Origin: an uncultured Rhodobacter sp.
GTDB taxonomy: Bacteria > Pseudomonadota > Alphaproteobacteria > Rhodobacterales > Rhodobacteraceae
DNA: 18,728 nucleotides
Direction: 5' to 3'
Assembly: GCA_937901435.1 (NCBI GenBank)
Contig: CALGTJ010000511.1
Coordinates: 1-18,728, forward strand
Shown: positions 1 to 6,869 of the stretch, one piece after another
How the letters are laid out: every line of letters begins with the position of its first letter
Position numbering within the stretch: the first letter of the stretch is position 1
The notes under the pieces: model-generated
Seen by the model: only the letters and a program-made list of their open reading frames with translations
What the model was told of the DNA's origin: nothing
The model's database searches: none
Translations under genes and position numbers: made by a program

Positions 1-320
1 GATCACTCTCATACCGCAGCCGCCAACCGACCGTGGTGAATAATCCGGGCTAAAAATGTTCGCTAAAGGTTCTTACTTAGAGTAATCTTACGCACAAACC
101 TTCCGATGGGGCCCAATAGGGTCAAAAACTTCTTGCATTACGGGCGGCAACCACAAAAGAGAAGCCGACATTCGTACATCAATCAGCATTCCCAGTGAGC
201 AAGCGACAGAAACGAGGGACACACCGACAAACGCATGGCCGTTGCTCATAATCAGTCCTACAAGGGTACAACGCAAACGCAGACACGCCCCGTGACAGCG
301 GCAAATCAGGAGCGGTGGAC
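1..320. other. Left-edge stretch with no supportable gene
   Basis: I find no convincing coding region here. The open frames have no recognisable domain and a cysteine/arginine-rich composition typical of antisense or out-of-frame reading. A weak inverted repeat (TTACT-TAG-AGTAA) lies at 73-85. The only functional-looking element is the ribosome-binding site AGGAG at 308-312, which serves the next gene. A promoter for that gene presumably lies here, but I could not define clear -35/-10 boxes. Confidence 0.5.
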
Positions 321-974
321 ATGGTTGAGCCAGAGACATTTACGTTCCTTAAAAATCTGGCCGCGAACAACCGCAAGATCTGGATGGATGCACACCGCGA
401 GGAACGTGACGACGCTCTGCGCAATTTTACGGGCATTGCGGCGACCCTCCATGACTATGCGGATCGGTTTGACCATAACGTGGCTGCGACGAGGATCAAA
501 CCCAAGCAAATGTATTCCAAGTTCTTTGAGGAAGCGCGTGATCGAGTCGGGCCCGGCCTTTACCGAACGGACGTGGATGTATTTGCCAACGTCGGTCAAC
601 CATCTGAAGACGTTGGATATTACCTTCATATCGAGCCCGGAAATTGCAATGCAGGGGCTGGACTGTTTCACCCCTCGAAGGGCGCCCTTGCAAGAGTGCG
701 CGAACATCTAGTTGCCGACCCACAGGGCCTTGTCGATGTCGCCAATGACGCTGAATTCAAAGAGATGTTTCCAGAGGGAATAGTCACACGCAAAGCGCTG
801 AATGCTGTGCCAGACGGTTTTGACAAGACCGATCCCGCCGCGAAATATTTGAAAATGGTCGGTTTGGGGTGCCGCAAGGACCTGCCCGACGCGATGTTGC
901 TGGAAGACGATGTGATTGGGCACTTGATTGAAATCTTTCGATCATCCAGCCCGCTGGTCAGGTACTTTGAGTGA
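321..974 (+). CDS. DUF2461 (TIGR02453-type) conserved protein of unknown function
   Basis: The 217-residue product matches the DUF2461 family pattern. The N-terminus reads ETFTFLKNLAANNRKIWMDAH, with the family's FL..L..NN..W signature at residues 7-20. A central KMYSKFF-like segment and a stretch around VGYYLHIEPGN follow. Family length is usually a little over 200 residues, so it looks complete. No signal peptide or membrane segment is seen, so it is probably cytosolic. The family has no established biochemical function. A GTG at 315 could also start the frame, but AGGAG at 308-312 lies 8 nt from the ATG at 321 and only 2 nt from the GTG, so 321 is preferred. It is followed by a long gene-free gap and shows no link to the catabolic operon downstream. 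Confidence 0.85.
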   Translation: MVEPETFTFLKNLAANNRKIWMDAHREERDDALRNFTGIAATLHDYADRFDHNVAATRIKPKQMYSKFFEEARDRVGPGLYRTDVDVFANVGQPSEDVGYYLHIEPGNCNAGAGLFHPSKGALARVREHLVADPQGLVDVANDAEFKEMFPEGIVTRKALNAVPDGFDKTDPAAKYLKMVGLGCRKDLPDAMLLEDDVIGHLIEIFRSSSPLVRYFE

Positions 975-1341
975 TTGAGCGATCAAAGGTGGATCTTGAA
1001 CAGTTGCATTCTCGTTTTTGCCAACTACCAGTACCTTTGGCCCAATGCACTAAATCGCTCCGCGAATGGGCAGTGTCGCTATCTTGGTGGAGGCCGGCTC
1101 GAATTCGTCTGACGCAACCGCCACTTGATCAAACGAAAGCGTTTTCGCGAGCCAAGCGCGGATGGGGCAGAGCGAGGCGCAGAGCAAATCGAGGCAGCGA
1201 TCCTTCGCGACTAATCTTCCGCTTGAAAAAGGTTATTGCCGGTCAAAAGAAACAGGTCACGATTGGGAGGCGATGCCTTTGCAAAGGTGGTCCGCAGGAG
1301 GATGTTCTTGCAAATGCTCGAATACTTTGGAATTTAACAGA
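975..1341. other. 367-bp gene-free region upstream of the LysR gene
   Basis: Frames crossing this stretch carry arginine/serine-rich sequence with no domain, and the long frame that opens at 1162 only becomes LysR-like from 1342. I therefore read it as non-coding. It contains a short inverted repeat CGAAA-GCGT-TTTCG near 1134-1147 and a perfect 12-bp palindrome at 1276-1287. It should hold the 3' end of the upstream transcript and the lysR promoter, but I see no strong hairpin plus T-run that would make a terminator. It may also include degraded sequence. Confidence 0.5.
1276..1287. promoter_or_regulatory. Perfect 12-bp palindrome upstream of lysR (possible operator)
   Basis: CCTTTGCAAAGG is its own reverse complement and ends 54 bp before the LysR start codon. 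LysR-type regulators commonly bind dyad sites upstream of their own gene, so an autoregulatory operator is possible. It does not clearly show the classical T-N11-A spacing, and a 12-mer palindrome can arise by chance. Confidence 0.25.
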
Positions 1342-2250
1342 ATGAAAAACTTATCGGGCCTGTCGCAATTCGTTGCCGTTTGCGCCTATCGCAACCTGAC
1401 TTTGACAGCAAGCGAACTTGGCGTTTCCCAACCGGCTTTGACCCAAGCAATTGCGAAACTAGAGAAGCAGCTCGATGTTGTTCTGTTCGATCGCACAAGG
1501 CGGCCAATGGATCTGACGCCTTACGGGGCCTTAGTTTTAGAGTACGCACAAGCCCTCGAGCGGACGACGGAGAGTTTGACCGAAAGTCTTGTGGCCATGA
1601 AGGCTGGGTCAGGCGGCATCTTGCGTATCGGTGCGGGTCCGGACTGGATCCACGAGATTTTGCCGATCGCCATAACTGAGTTGCAATCCGAGCATCCCAA
1701 TATCCGGGTAAATCTGACGGTGGCTTTGAACGATGATCTGCTTGAGATGCTGAGGGAGGGTGTAATTGATCTTTTTTTCGCGTCTTTGACTGATGACAAC
1801 TTCGGCGATTCCTATGACACGCGGATCCTTTTGCGCGAGCAGATGCATATTCTTGCGCGCAGTGATCATCCGATTCATCAGGGTGGGCCGAAGTCCTTTG
1901 ATGAACTTGCCGGAGAGGACTGGGTCTTGACGGGTAAAGACACGTTTGGTCGCCGATTGGTGCGGCGGCTTTTTGGGCAATTTGACGTCGATCTGCCGCC
2001 GCCTTCGGTGGAAACCAATTCGGTGCGCGCCATGATCAACATCCTGCGCCACAGCCAGAAATTGGGTTTCCTTTCACGCTCTCACGCGAAAGCCTATCCC
2101 GAGATCAAAGTGGTTGAAACAACGATGCCGATGCCGTTGCGCGAAGGCGGTGTTGTCTGGCGGGCTGACACACCACTCTTACCAGTGGCCGAGAATTTGA
2201 TCCAACGGGTCATCGACACAATCAAAACCCGTGTAGACGTTTTAGGTTAA
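1342..2250 (+). CDS. LysR-family transcriptional regulator
   Basis: This 302-residue protein has the standard LysR layout. An N-terminal winged helix-turn-helix covers residues 5-65, with recognition segment TASELGVSQPALTQAIAKLE (22-41) followed by VVLFDRTRRPMDLTPYG. A periplasmic-binding-protein-like effector domain runs from about 90 to 300. The frame opens at 1162, but residues before 1342 have no homology-like character, and starting at 1342 gives the usual LysR N-terminus (MKNLSGLSQFVAV) and length. The ribosome-binding site is weak (GGA at 1329-1331). It is the only regulator in the window and lies next to the sulfatase/Tct divergent promoter, so it is the likely controller of this catabolic locus, presumably responding to the imported acid or a pathway intermediate. 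That role is inferred from position. Its 3' end overlaps the convergent sulfatase by 4 bp. Confidence 0.93.
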   Translation: MKNLSGLSQFVAVCAYRNLTLTASELGVSQPALTQAIAKLEKQLDVVLFDRTRRPMDLTPYGALVLEYAQALERTTESLTESLVAMKAGSGGILRIGAGPDWIHEILPIAITELQSEHPNIRVNLTVALNDDLLEMLREGVIDLFFASLTDDNFGDSYDTRILLREQMHILARSDHPIHQGGPKSFDELAGEDWVLTGKDTFGRRLVRRLFGQFDVDLPPPSVETNSVRAMINILRHSQKLGFLSRSHAKAYPEIKVVETTMPMPLREGGVVWRADTPLLPVAENLIQRVIDTIKTRVDVLG

Positions 2251-3713
2251 GGCGCACCGACGATCTTGGAAGGATCATCTTCCGGCGGTTGGGGGTAATG
2301 AAGGCCGCGTTGACCAGACAGCGCCCGGTTTTGCGGCGCAGGCAACTCTGGTGCATCAAAGCCAATTAATGTGCTATCGACAACCCATTCCAGATCCTCG
2401 CCATAAAGTTGCGAAATCAGGGTTTCTGTTAGCCGGGCCTGGATGTCTACAGTGGCCGGAAGATCCGCCAAATTCTGCGTTTCGTTCGGGTCGGTAATGC
2501 GGTCAAAAAGGTGCAGGTGATTGCCTGCGGGATACCAGATCAGTTTCCAATGACCGTCGATGACCATGCGCATCGCCATCGCGCCTTCCATTGCCTCGCA
2601 ATACAGCGATTCTCGTGGCGGATCGCTGACCAATGACACGCCGGTACAGCTGTCTGGGCGCTCTATCTCGGCCAGATCGAGGAGTGTTGGCATTATATCC
2701 TGAAGTCCTGCCAGTTTGGTATCGGTGCCTCCCGGCTTCAGCCTTTCGCAGCCGGCGACACCCATGAGGATCAGTGGAACACGGGCAGAGCCATCCAGAA
2801 GCACCCGTTTGGCGTAGAGTCCGTGATCGCCAAGCATGTCTCCGTGATCGCTGGTGAAAGCGATGATCGTATTGTCCAGTAACAGCGCCTCACGCAGGGT
2901 GCCGATGACAAGTCTGAGCTGGTGATCGATCAGGGTGCATTGAGCGTGAAAGGCACGGCGCACCCTTTGCAAGCTGGCGTCATCAAGCGCGGGCCAGGAT
3001 TGGCGTACACGCGCAAGGGCATAAGGCAGATCGTCATCCCACTCACCGGTCAGGCGGGTTTGCATGTCGCGGTCTTGATAGGCGCTTAGGTAGTCTGCGA
3101 GTGGCACAATGGGTGGGTGCGGAAAATTAAATGACAGATGCCAGAAGGCCGGGCGCGTTGGGTCACGGCGCTGGATCATCCGGCACATCTGCCGCGCTTG
3201 CCAGACCGTCGGATGTGCGGCTTCGTCTAAATGCCAGGCGCGGAATTCGTAACTGTTGTTGCTCATCCCATGGGCGTACCCGAGGCCTGCTTGACCGCGA
3301 TCGGCTAGCCAGATGTCCCAATCGTCGGGTCCGCCCAACTGCGGGCGGCCTTCCTCATAGCTGACCACTTCTTCAAATCCAATTCGGTCGCGCGCCGGGT
3401 GGACGTGCAACTTACCCACAGCTCCAGTCTGATATCCGCTTTGGCGAAATACGTCTGCCAGCAAGGGCAGGTTCGGGCGTGGCAGCGCAGGTTGAAAAAT
3501 CCGATCGCCATGCTGACGCGGCGCTGCGCCTGTCATCAAAGAGCGGCGCGCTGGAATGCAGATAGGGCATTCCGAGTGCGCGTTGGGAAAGTAAACGCCG
3601 TTGCGCGCGATTTGATCCAATGTTGGTGTGTCGATGTCGGTTCGCCCGGCCAAACCAAGCAGGTTGCCCGGCCATTGATCGACCGTGATCATAAGAATGT
3701 TTGGTCGTGGCAT
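2247..3713 (-). CDS. S1-family sulfatase (formylglycine-dependent, alkaline phosphatase superfamily)
   Basis: The 488-residue product is a type I sulfatase, expected to hydrolyse an O-sulfate ester. Evidence includes the N-terminal metal-site strand NILMITVDQ (D12) and the formylglycine motif C52-I-P-A-R56 followed by RSLMTG. The metal-binding S288-D289-H290-G-D and LGDHGLYAK follow, then a C-terminal HLFDRITDPNETQNLAD segment typical of the family. C52 would need conversion to formylglycine by a maturase not encoded here. There is no signal peptide, so it should act in the cytoplasm. GGAG at 3719-3722 (minus strand) sits 5 nt upstream of the ATG. It is transcribed divergently from the tct operon and convergently with lysR. 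Some family members act on phosphonate or phosphate esters, so the substrate class is probable rather than proven. Confidence 0.9.
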   Translation of the reverse strand: MPRPNILMITVDQWPGNLLGLAGRTDIDTPTLDQIARNGVYFPNAHSECPICIPARRSLMTGAAPRQHGDRIFQPALPRPNLPLLADVFRQSGYQTGAVGKLHVHPARDRIGFEEVVSYEEGRPQLGGPDDWDIWLADRGQAGLGYAHGMSNNSYEFRAWHLDEAAHPTVWQARQMCRMIQRRDPTRPAFWHLSFNFPHPPIVPLADYLSAYQDRDMQTRLTGEWDDDLPYALARVRQSWPALDDASLQRVRRAFHAQCTLIDHQLRLVIGTLREALLLDNTIIAFTSDHGDMLGDHGLYAKRVLLDGSARVPLILMGVAGCERLKPGGTDTKLAGLQDIMPTLLDLAEIERPDSCTGVSLVSDPPRESLYCEAMEGAMAMRMVIDGHWKLIWYPAGNHLHLFDRITDPNETQNLADLPATVDIQARLTETLISQLYGEDLEWVVDSTLIGFDAPELPAPQNRALSGQRGLHYPQPPEDDPSKIVGAP

Positions 3714-3821
3714 GCTGGCTCCACTAATTTCATTGATTTCTAATCTCTTCTATCATAATTTATCATTAAGAAAAAAAGAAATAAAATAAGTAAATACTTA
3801 TAATGCAACCGGGAGGAAATG
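3714..3821. promoter_or_regulatory. Divergent promoter/operator region between sulfatase and tctC
   Basis: This 108-bp AT-rich spacer must carry promoters for the minus-strand sulfatase and the plus-strand tct operon. Two structures stand out. The tandem repeat TATCATAATT / TATCATTAAG (3751-3770) has a period of exactly 10 bp, one helical turn. The perfect inverted repeat ATAAGTA-AA-TACTTAT lies at 3786-3801. Either could be the binding site of the nearby LysR regulator. On the minus strand TATGAT (complement of 3752-3757) could be a -10 box for the sulfatase. Plus-strand boxes are not clear. The tctC ribosome-binding site GGAGG is at 3812-3816. Confidence 0.55.
3786..3801. repeat. 16-bp inverted repeat, candidate operator
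   Basis: The sequence is ATAAGTA, a 2-nt AA spacer, then TACTTAT, giving perfect 7-bp arms. It lies 10 nt before the tctC ribosome-binding site. Dyads of this size in divergent regions are typical regulator sites. It may also overlap the start of the tctC transcript. The AT-rich background makes chance dyads more likely, hence the moderate confidence. Confidence 0.45.
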
Positions 3822-4793
3822 ATGAGGAAATTTTTGGGAGCTGCTGTCGCTGTATTGTTAGCCGGCACGGGGATGGCGCAGGCGGAATGGCCTGAAAAGC
3901 CGATCAAGCTGGTGGTGCCTTTCGGGGCTGGTGGGACGTCAGACCAAGTTGCGCGAACCATACAGGCGAGCATCGAAGAATCTGGCGCGCTTTCGCAGCC
4001 TGTCACTGTGGTCAATGTTGGCGGACACTACTCGATTGGCGCCCGTCAGGTCATGGAGGCCAACGCTGATGGATATAACTTTTTAATCATACACATCGCT
4101 CTGATGGGGGGCGAGGGGACCGGCGCGCTTGATTTCAGCTGGCGTGATTTCAAGCCTGTGGCGGCAACGGGTGAATTCTGTCTGGCACCGATGGTGCGCA
4201 AGGATAGCGGCATCAACAGCATTGGCGACCTTCTGGAAAAGGCGAAAGCTGAACCGGATAGCGTCATCTTTGGTGCAAATATTGGTGCCATTAACCATTT
4301 GGCTGGCGTCATGATGCAGGAAACCATGGATGGTGCAAAATTCCGGTTTGTCCAAATTGGCGGCGGTACGGCAAACTTTACTGCTTTGACTGGAAGTCAG
4401 ACCAACGCGACGGTGCTTTCAGGGGCGGAAGTGATCAACTTTACACTGTTGCCTGACGGTTCTGAAAATCCAGAAAGCCAGATTAAGCCGCTGGCCTATA
4501 CCGGGGCGGAACGTTTCGATGGTCTGCCTGATCTACCGACGATGAAAGAAGAAGGCTTCGATATGACCTTCTGCATCAAGAACTGGCTTTTCGCGCCGAA
4601 AGACACGCCACAAGAGGCTGTCGATGGATTTGCTGCCGCAATCGGTGCCGGCATCAAAACTGACCGTTTCCAGGAGTTTCTGGCCAGCAAGGGTTTTGCA
4701 GAATCTTTCCTGACAGGTGACGCGCTCCAGGCTGATCTTGACGCGACATGGGCTGCGATCGAACCGGTGGCAAAACTCGCCGCTCAAAACTGA
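3822..4793 (+). CDS. tctC: Tripartite tricarboxylate transporter periplasmic binding protein (TctC/Bug family)
   Basis: The 323-residue product is the solute-binding component of a TTT importer. A Sec signal peptide covers residues 1-21 (MRKFLGAAVAVLLAGTGMAQA), with predicted cleavage after AQA and a mature start EWPEKPIKLVVPF. The Bug-family ligand loop P33-F-G-A-G-G-T-S-D41 follows. It binds its ligand in the periplasm and hands it to TctAB. Known Bug ligands are small carboxylates (tri- and dicarboxylates, hydroxy acids, sugar acids, aromatic acids), so an acidic substrate is expected; the exact ligand is unknown. Two ATGs are possible (3819 and 3822). GGAGG at 3812-3816 leaves 5 nt to the second and only 2 nt to the first, so 3822 is chosen. 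It is the first gene of the 14-gene operon and is followed by a strong stem-loop. Confidence 0.93.
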   Translation: MRKFLGAAVAVLLAGTGMAQAEWPEKPIKLVVPFGAGGTSDQVARTIQASIEESGALSQPVTVVNVGGHYSIGARQVMEANADGYNFLIIHIALMGGEGTGALDFSWRDFKPVAATGEFCLAPMVRKDSGINSIGDLLEKAKAEPDSVIFGANIGAINHLAGVMMQETMDGAKFRFVQIGGGTANFTALTGSQTNATVLSGAEVINFTLLPDGSENPESQIKPLAYTGAERFDGLPDLPTMKEEGFDMTFCIKNWLFAPKDTPQEAVDGFAAAIGAGIKTDRFQEFLASKGFAESFLTGDALQADLDATWAAIEPVAKLAAQN

Positions 4794-4814
4794 TCAATCG
4801 TTCAAACCTTAACA

Positions 4815-4841
4815 GACGCGCCTTGCAACCTGAGGCGCGTC
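4815..4841 (+). promoter_or_regulatory. Intra-operon stem-loop between tctC and tctB
   Basis: GACGCGCCT (4815-4823) and AGGCGCGTC (4833-4841) form a perfect 9-bp GC-rich stem with a 9-nt loop. No T-run follows, so it does not look like a complete intrinsic terminator. A hairpin just after a binding-protein gene commonly stabilises the upstream mRNA, or partly blocks read-through, so that the binding protein is made in excess over the membrane subunits. That role is inferred from placement. Confidence 0.65.
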
Positions 4842-4871
4842 ACGGCTTCCCTCGAAAATAAGGGTAGGACG

Positions 4872-5348
4872 ATGGATCGACGTCCTCTGATCGAAATCGG
4901 CGTTTCCGCCTTGATTGCGCTGATATGTGCCGTGTTTCTTGTACAAGCCCTTGCGCTACCGCCGGGACGGTTCGAGCCATTGGGGTCTGGCCCTGTGCCG
5001 ACCTGGACCGCTGCCATCGTAATTGCCTGTTGTGCCGTCGTAATTGTAAGTGCGATTTTATCGCTGCGCGGCAAAAACCTTGCGCAGGCGGTCCAAAGAG
5101 AATTTTCAGGGGGTTACCCTCTTGGCGGTGTCATGATGATGGCCTTCACGGTTGCTTATGTCGGAGCGCTTCACCTCAAGCTTGCTGGTTTCGGATTTCT
5201 GACCCTTGCCTACCTGCTGTTGATGATCATGGGCATGGAAGGTTTTGACCGCCGTCGATTTTGGCCCGCGGTGGTCTTGTCGGCGGTTGCTGCGTTTGGA
5301 GCGCAGTATGTTTTTACCGAAATATTCGTCGTCGATCTACCGGTCTGA
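4872..5348 (+). CDS. tctB: Tripartite tricarboxylate transporter small membrane subunit (TctB)
   Basis: The 158-residue hydrophobic protein has four apparent transmembrane segments, at about 8-27 (ISALIALICAVFLVQALAL-like), 44-66 (TAAIVIACCAVVIVSAIL), 84-125 (two blocks around FTVAYVGAL and FLTLAYLLLMIMGM) and 131-150 (FWPAVVLSAVAAFGAQYVF). Size and topology fit TctB (DUF1468), the small and poorly conserved membrane partner of TctA. It sits in the usual order tctC-tctB-tctA. The start at 4872 is preceded by a modest site (TAGGA, 4865-4869), and the stop is 9 nt before the tctA start. Identification rests largely on topology and position between unmistakable tctC and tctA genes. Confidence 0.88.
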   Translation: MDRRPLIEIGVSALIALICAVFLVQALALPPGRFEPLGSGPVPTWTAAIVIACCAVVIVSAILSLRGKNLAQAVQREFSGGYPLGGVMMMAFTVAYVGALHLKLAGFGFLTLAYLLLMIMGMEGFDRRRFWPAVVLSAVAAFGAQYVFTEIFVVDLPV

Positions 5349-5357
5349 GGAGAGCCA

Positions 5358-6863
5358 ATGGATCTTCCTGCACTTCTTGGCGCAATCGGTCATATATTCG
5401 CCCCGTGGACGTTCTTTATGCTGTTTCTGGGAACATCCTTGGGCATTGTTGTTGGTGCCATTCCGGGCCTGTCGGGAGCGATGCTTATCGCGTTGACCTT
5501 GCCCCTGACATTTTACATGGATCCGTTTGACGCCGTCGTCCTGCTCATTTCAATGTATGTTGGGGCGATCTCGGGCGGGTTGATCACAGCGACGCTGATG
5601 CGGATGCCGGGCACACCCGCGTCGGTCATGACGACGCTGGATGGCTATCCAATGGCGCGGGCGGGACAGCCTGGACGCGCATTGGGTCTTGGGATTACGG
5701 CGTCATTCGTCGGCGGGTTGGTGTCGTGGATTGTTCTGCTGACAATCACGCAACCGTTGTCAATTCTGGCGACGCGGTTTGGTCCGTTTGAGTATTTCAC
5801 GCTGATCATGATGGCTATGGTACTTATCGCGTCTGTCAGCGAAGGATCGATGGTCAAAGGGCTGATTGCGGGCTTGCTGGGCATGCTCGTGTCGATGCCC
5901 GGCGTCGATCCGTCAAGTGGCATGCCTCGGCTGACATTTGGCTTTTACCAGCTGAACGGTGGCCTGCAGCTTTTGCCGGTTCTGATCGGCACCTTTGCTG
6001 TTAGTCAGGTTATCAAGGATTGTATGGACCGCAGCGGCGTACCCGAACGCCAAGAGATGAAATCTTCCAAAGTTCTGATGTCATTGCGCGACTTGCGAAA
6101 GGGGGCGGGCAATATGCTGCGTTCATCTTTCATTGGCACATGGATCGGGATTTTGCCGGGTATTGGGGCCTCTATCGGGTCGGTCGTCGCCTATACTGTT
6201 GCCAAAAACGTCTCGGACACGCCCGAAAAGTTTGGCAAGGGATCCGAGGAAGGGATTATCGCCTCGGAAGCGGCCAACAACGCGACCGTTGGTGGAGCGC
6301 TTATCCCGCTGATTGCCATGGGCATTCCCGGAAGTGTGATTGATGCGATCCTGATCGGCGCGCTAACGATCCATTCCATTCAACCCGGCCCGACATTGTT
6401 TTTGACGAATAACGATATTGTCTGGGGCATGATTGCCGCCTGTCTTTTGGCGAATATCCTGATGTTTATCCTGATGACCTCGTCGGTGCGCTATATTTCT
6501 GGCCTGATCTATTTGCCGAAAAGCTTTGTTCTGCCGATTGTGATGATGTTCTGCGTCATTGGTTCGTATGCGTTGAACAACACGATGTTCGATGTCTGGG
6601 TGATGCTGGCGTTTGGCGTGATGGGTTTTTTGATGGAAAAGGCCAGCATTCCGCTTGGCCCCTTTGTTATCGGTTTTGTTCTGGCGCCTTTGGGCGAAGA
6701 AAAACTGCGCAGCGGTCTGATGATGACCGCCGGGGACTTATCGCCCATCGTTACCCGACCTTTCCCCCTGGCGTTTACCTTGGCGGCCATCGGATTGTTG
6801 ATATGGCCATTTATTTCCGAGCGGCGACGCAAGGCCAAAGCGCAGGCGCGAGAAGAAGGGTAG
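5358..6863 (+). CDS. tctA: Tripartite tricarboxylate transporter large membrane subunit (TctA)
   Basis: The 501-residue protein is strongly hydrophobic with about 11-12 membrane segments and the two TctA signature loops. The first is G33-A-I-P-G-L-S-G near the N-terminus, followed by LTLPLTFYMDP. The second is G264-I-L-P-G-I-G270 in the repeated second half, followed by ASIGSVVAY. TctA forms the transport channel in the inner membrane and, with TctB and the TctC binding protein, takes up carboxylates using an ion gradient. GAGGAGA at 5347-5353 is a strong ribosome-binding site 4 nt from the ATG. The next gene begins 6 nt after the stop. Length is normal for the family. The C-terminus is basic (RRRKAKAQAREEG) and probably cytoplasmic. 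Confidence 0.96.
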   Translation: MDLPALLGAIGHIFAPWTFFMLFLGTSLGIVVGAIPGLSGAMLIALTLPLTFYMDPFDAVVLLISMYVGAISGGLITATLMRMPGTPASVMTTLDGYPMARAGQPGRALGLGITASFVGGLVSWIVLLTITQPLSILATRFGPFEYFTLIMMAMVLIASVSEGSMVKGLIAGLLGMLVSMPGVDPSSGMPRLTFGFYQLNGGLQLLPVLIGTFAVSQVIKDCMDRSGVPERQEMKSSKVLMSLRDLRKGAGNMLRSSFIGTWIGILPGIGASIGSVVAYTVAKNVSDTPEKFGKGSEEGIIASEAANNATVGGALIPLIAMGIPGSVIDAILIGALTIHSIQPGPTLFLTNNDIVWGMIAACLLANILMFILMTSSVRYISGLIYLPKSFVLPIVMMFCVIGSYALNNTMFDVWVMLAFGVMGFLMEKASIPLGPFVIGFVLAPLGEEKLRSGLMMTAGDLSPIVTRPFPLAFTLAAIGLLIWPFISERRRKAKAQAREEG

Positions 6864-6869
6864 GGTGTG

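Noticed and set aside
88..339. Small minus-strand open frame at the left edge
   Set aside because: No ribosome-binding site that I could support, no family resemblance, and a cysteine-rich composition typical of non-coding reading.
1162..1341. N-terminal extension of the LysR frame
   Set aside because: The extension would put 60 unrelated residues before the helix-turn-helix domain. LysR proteins start almost directly at this domain.
3799..3804. Perfect TATAAT as a -10 box for tctC
   Set aside because: Transcription would start about at the ribosome-binding site (3812-3816), leaving almost no leader, and no matching -35 box was evident.
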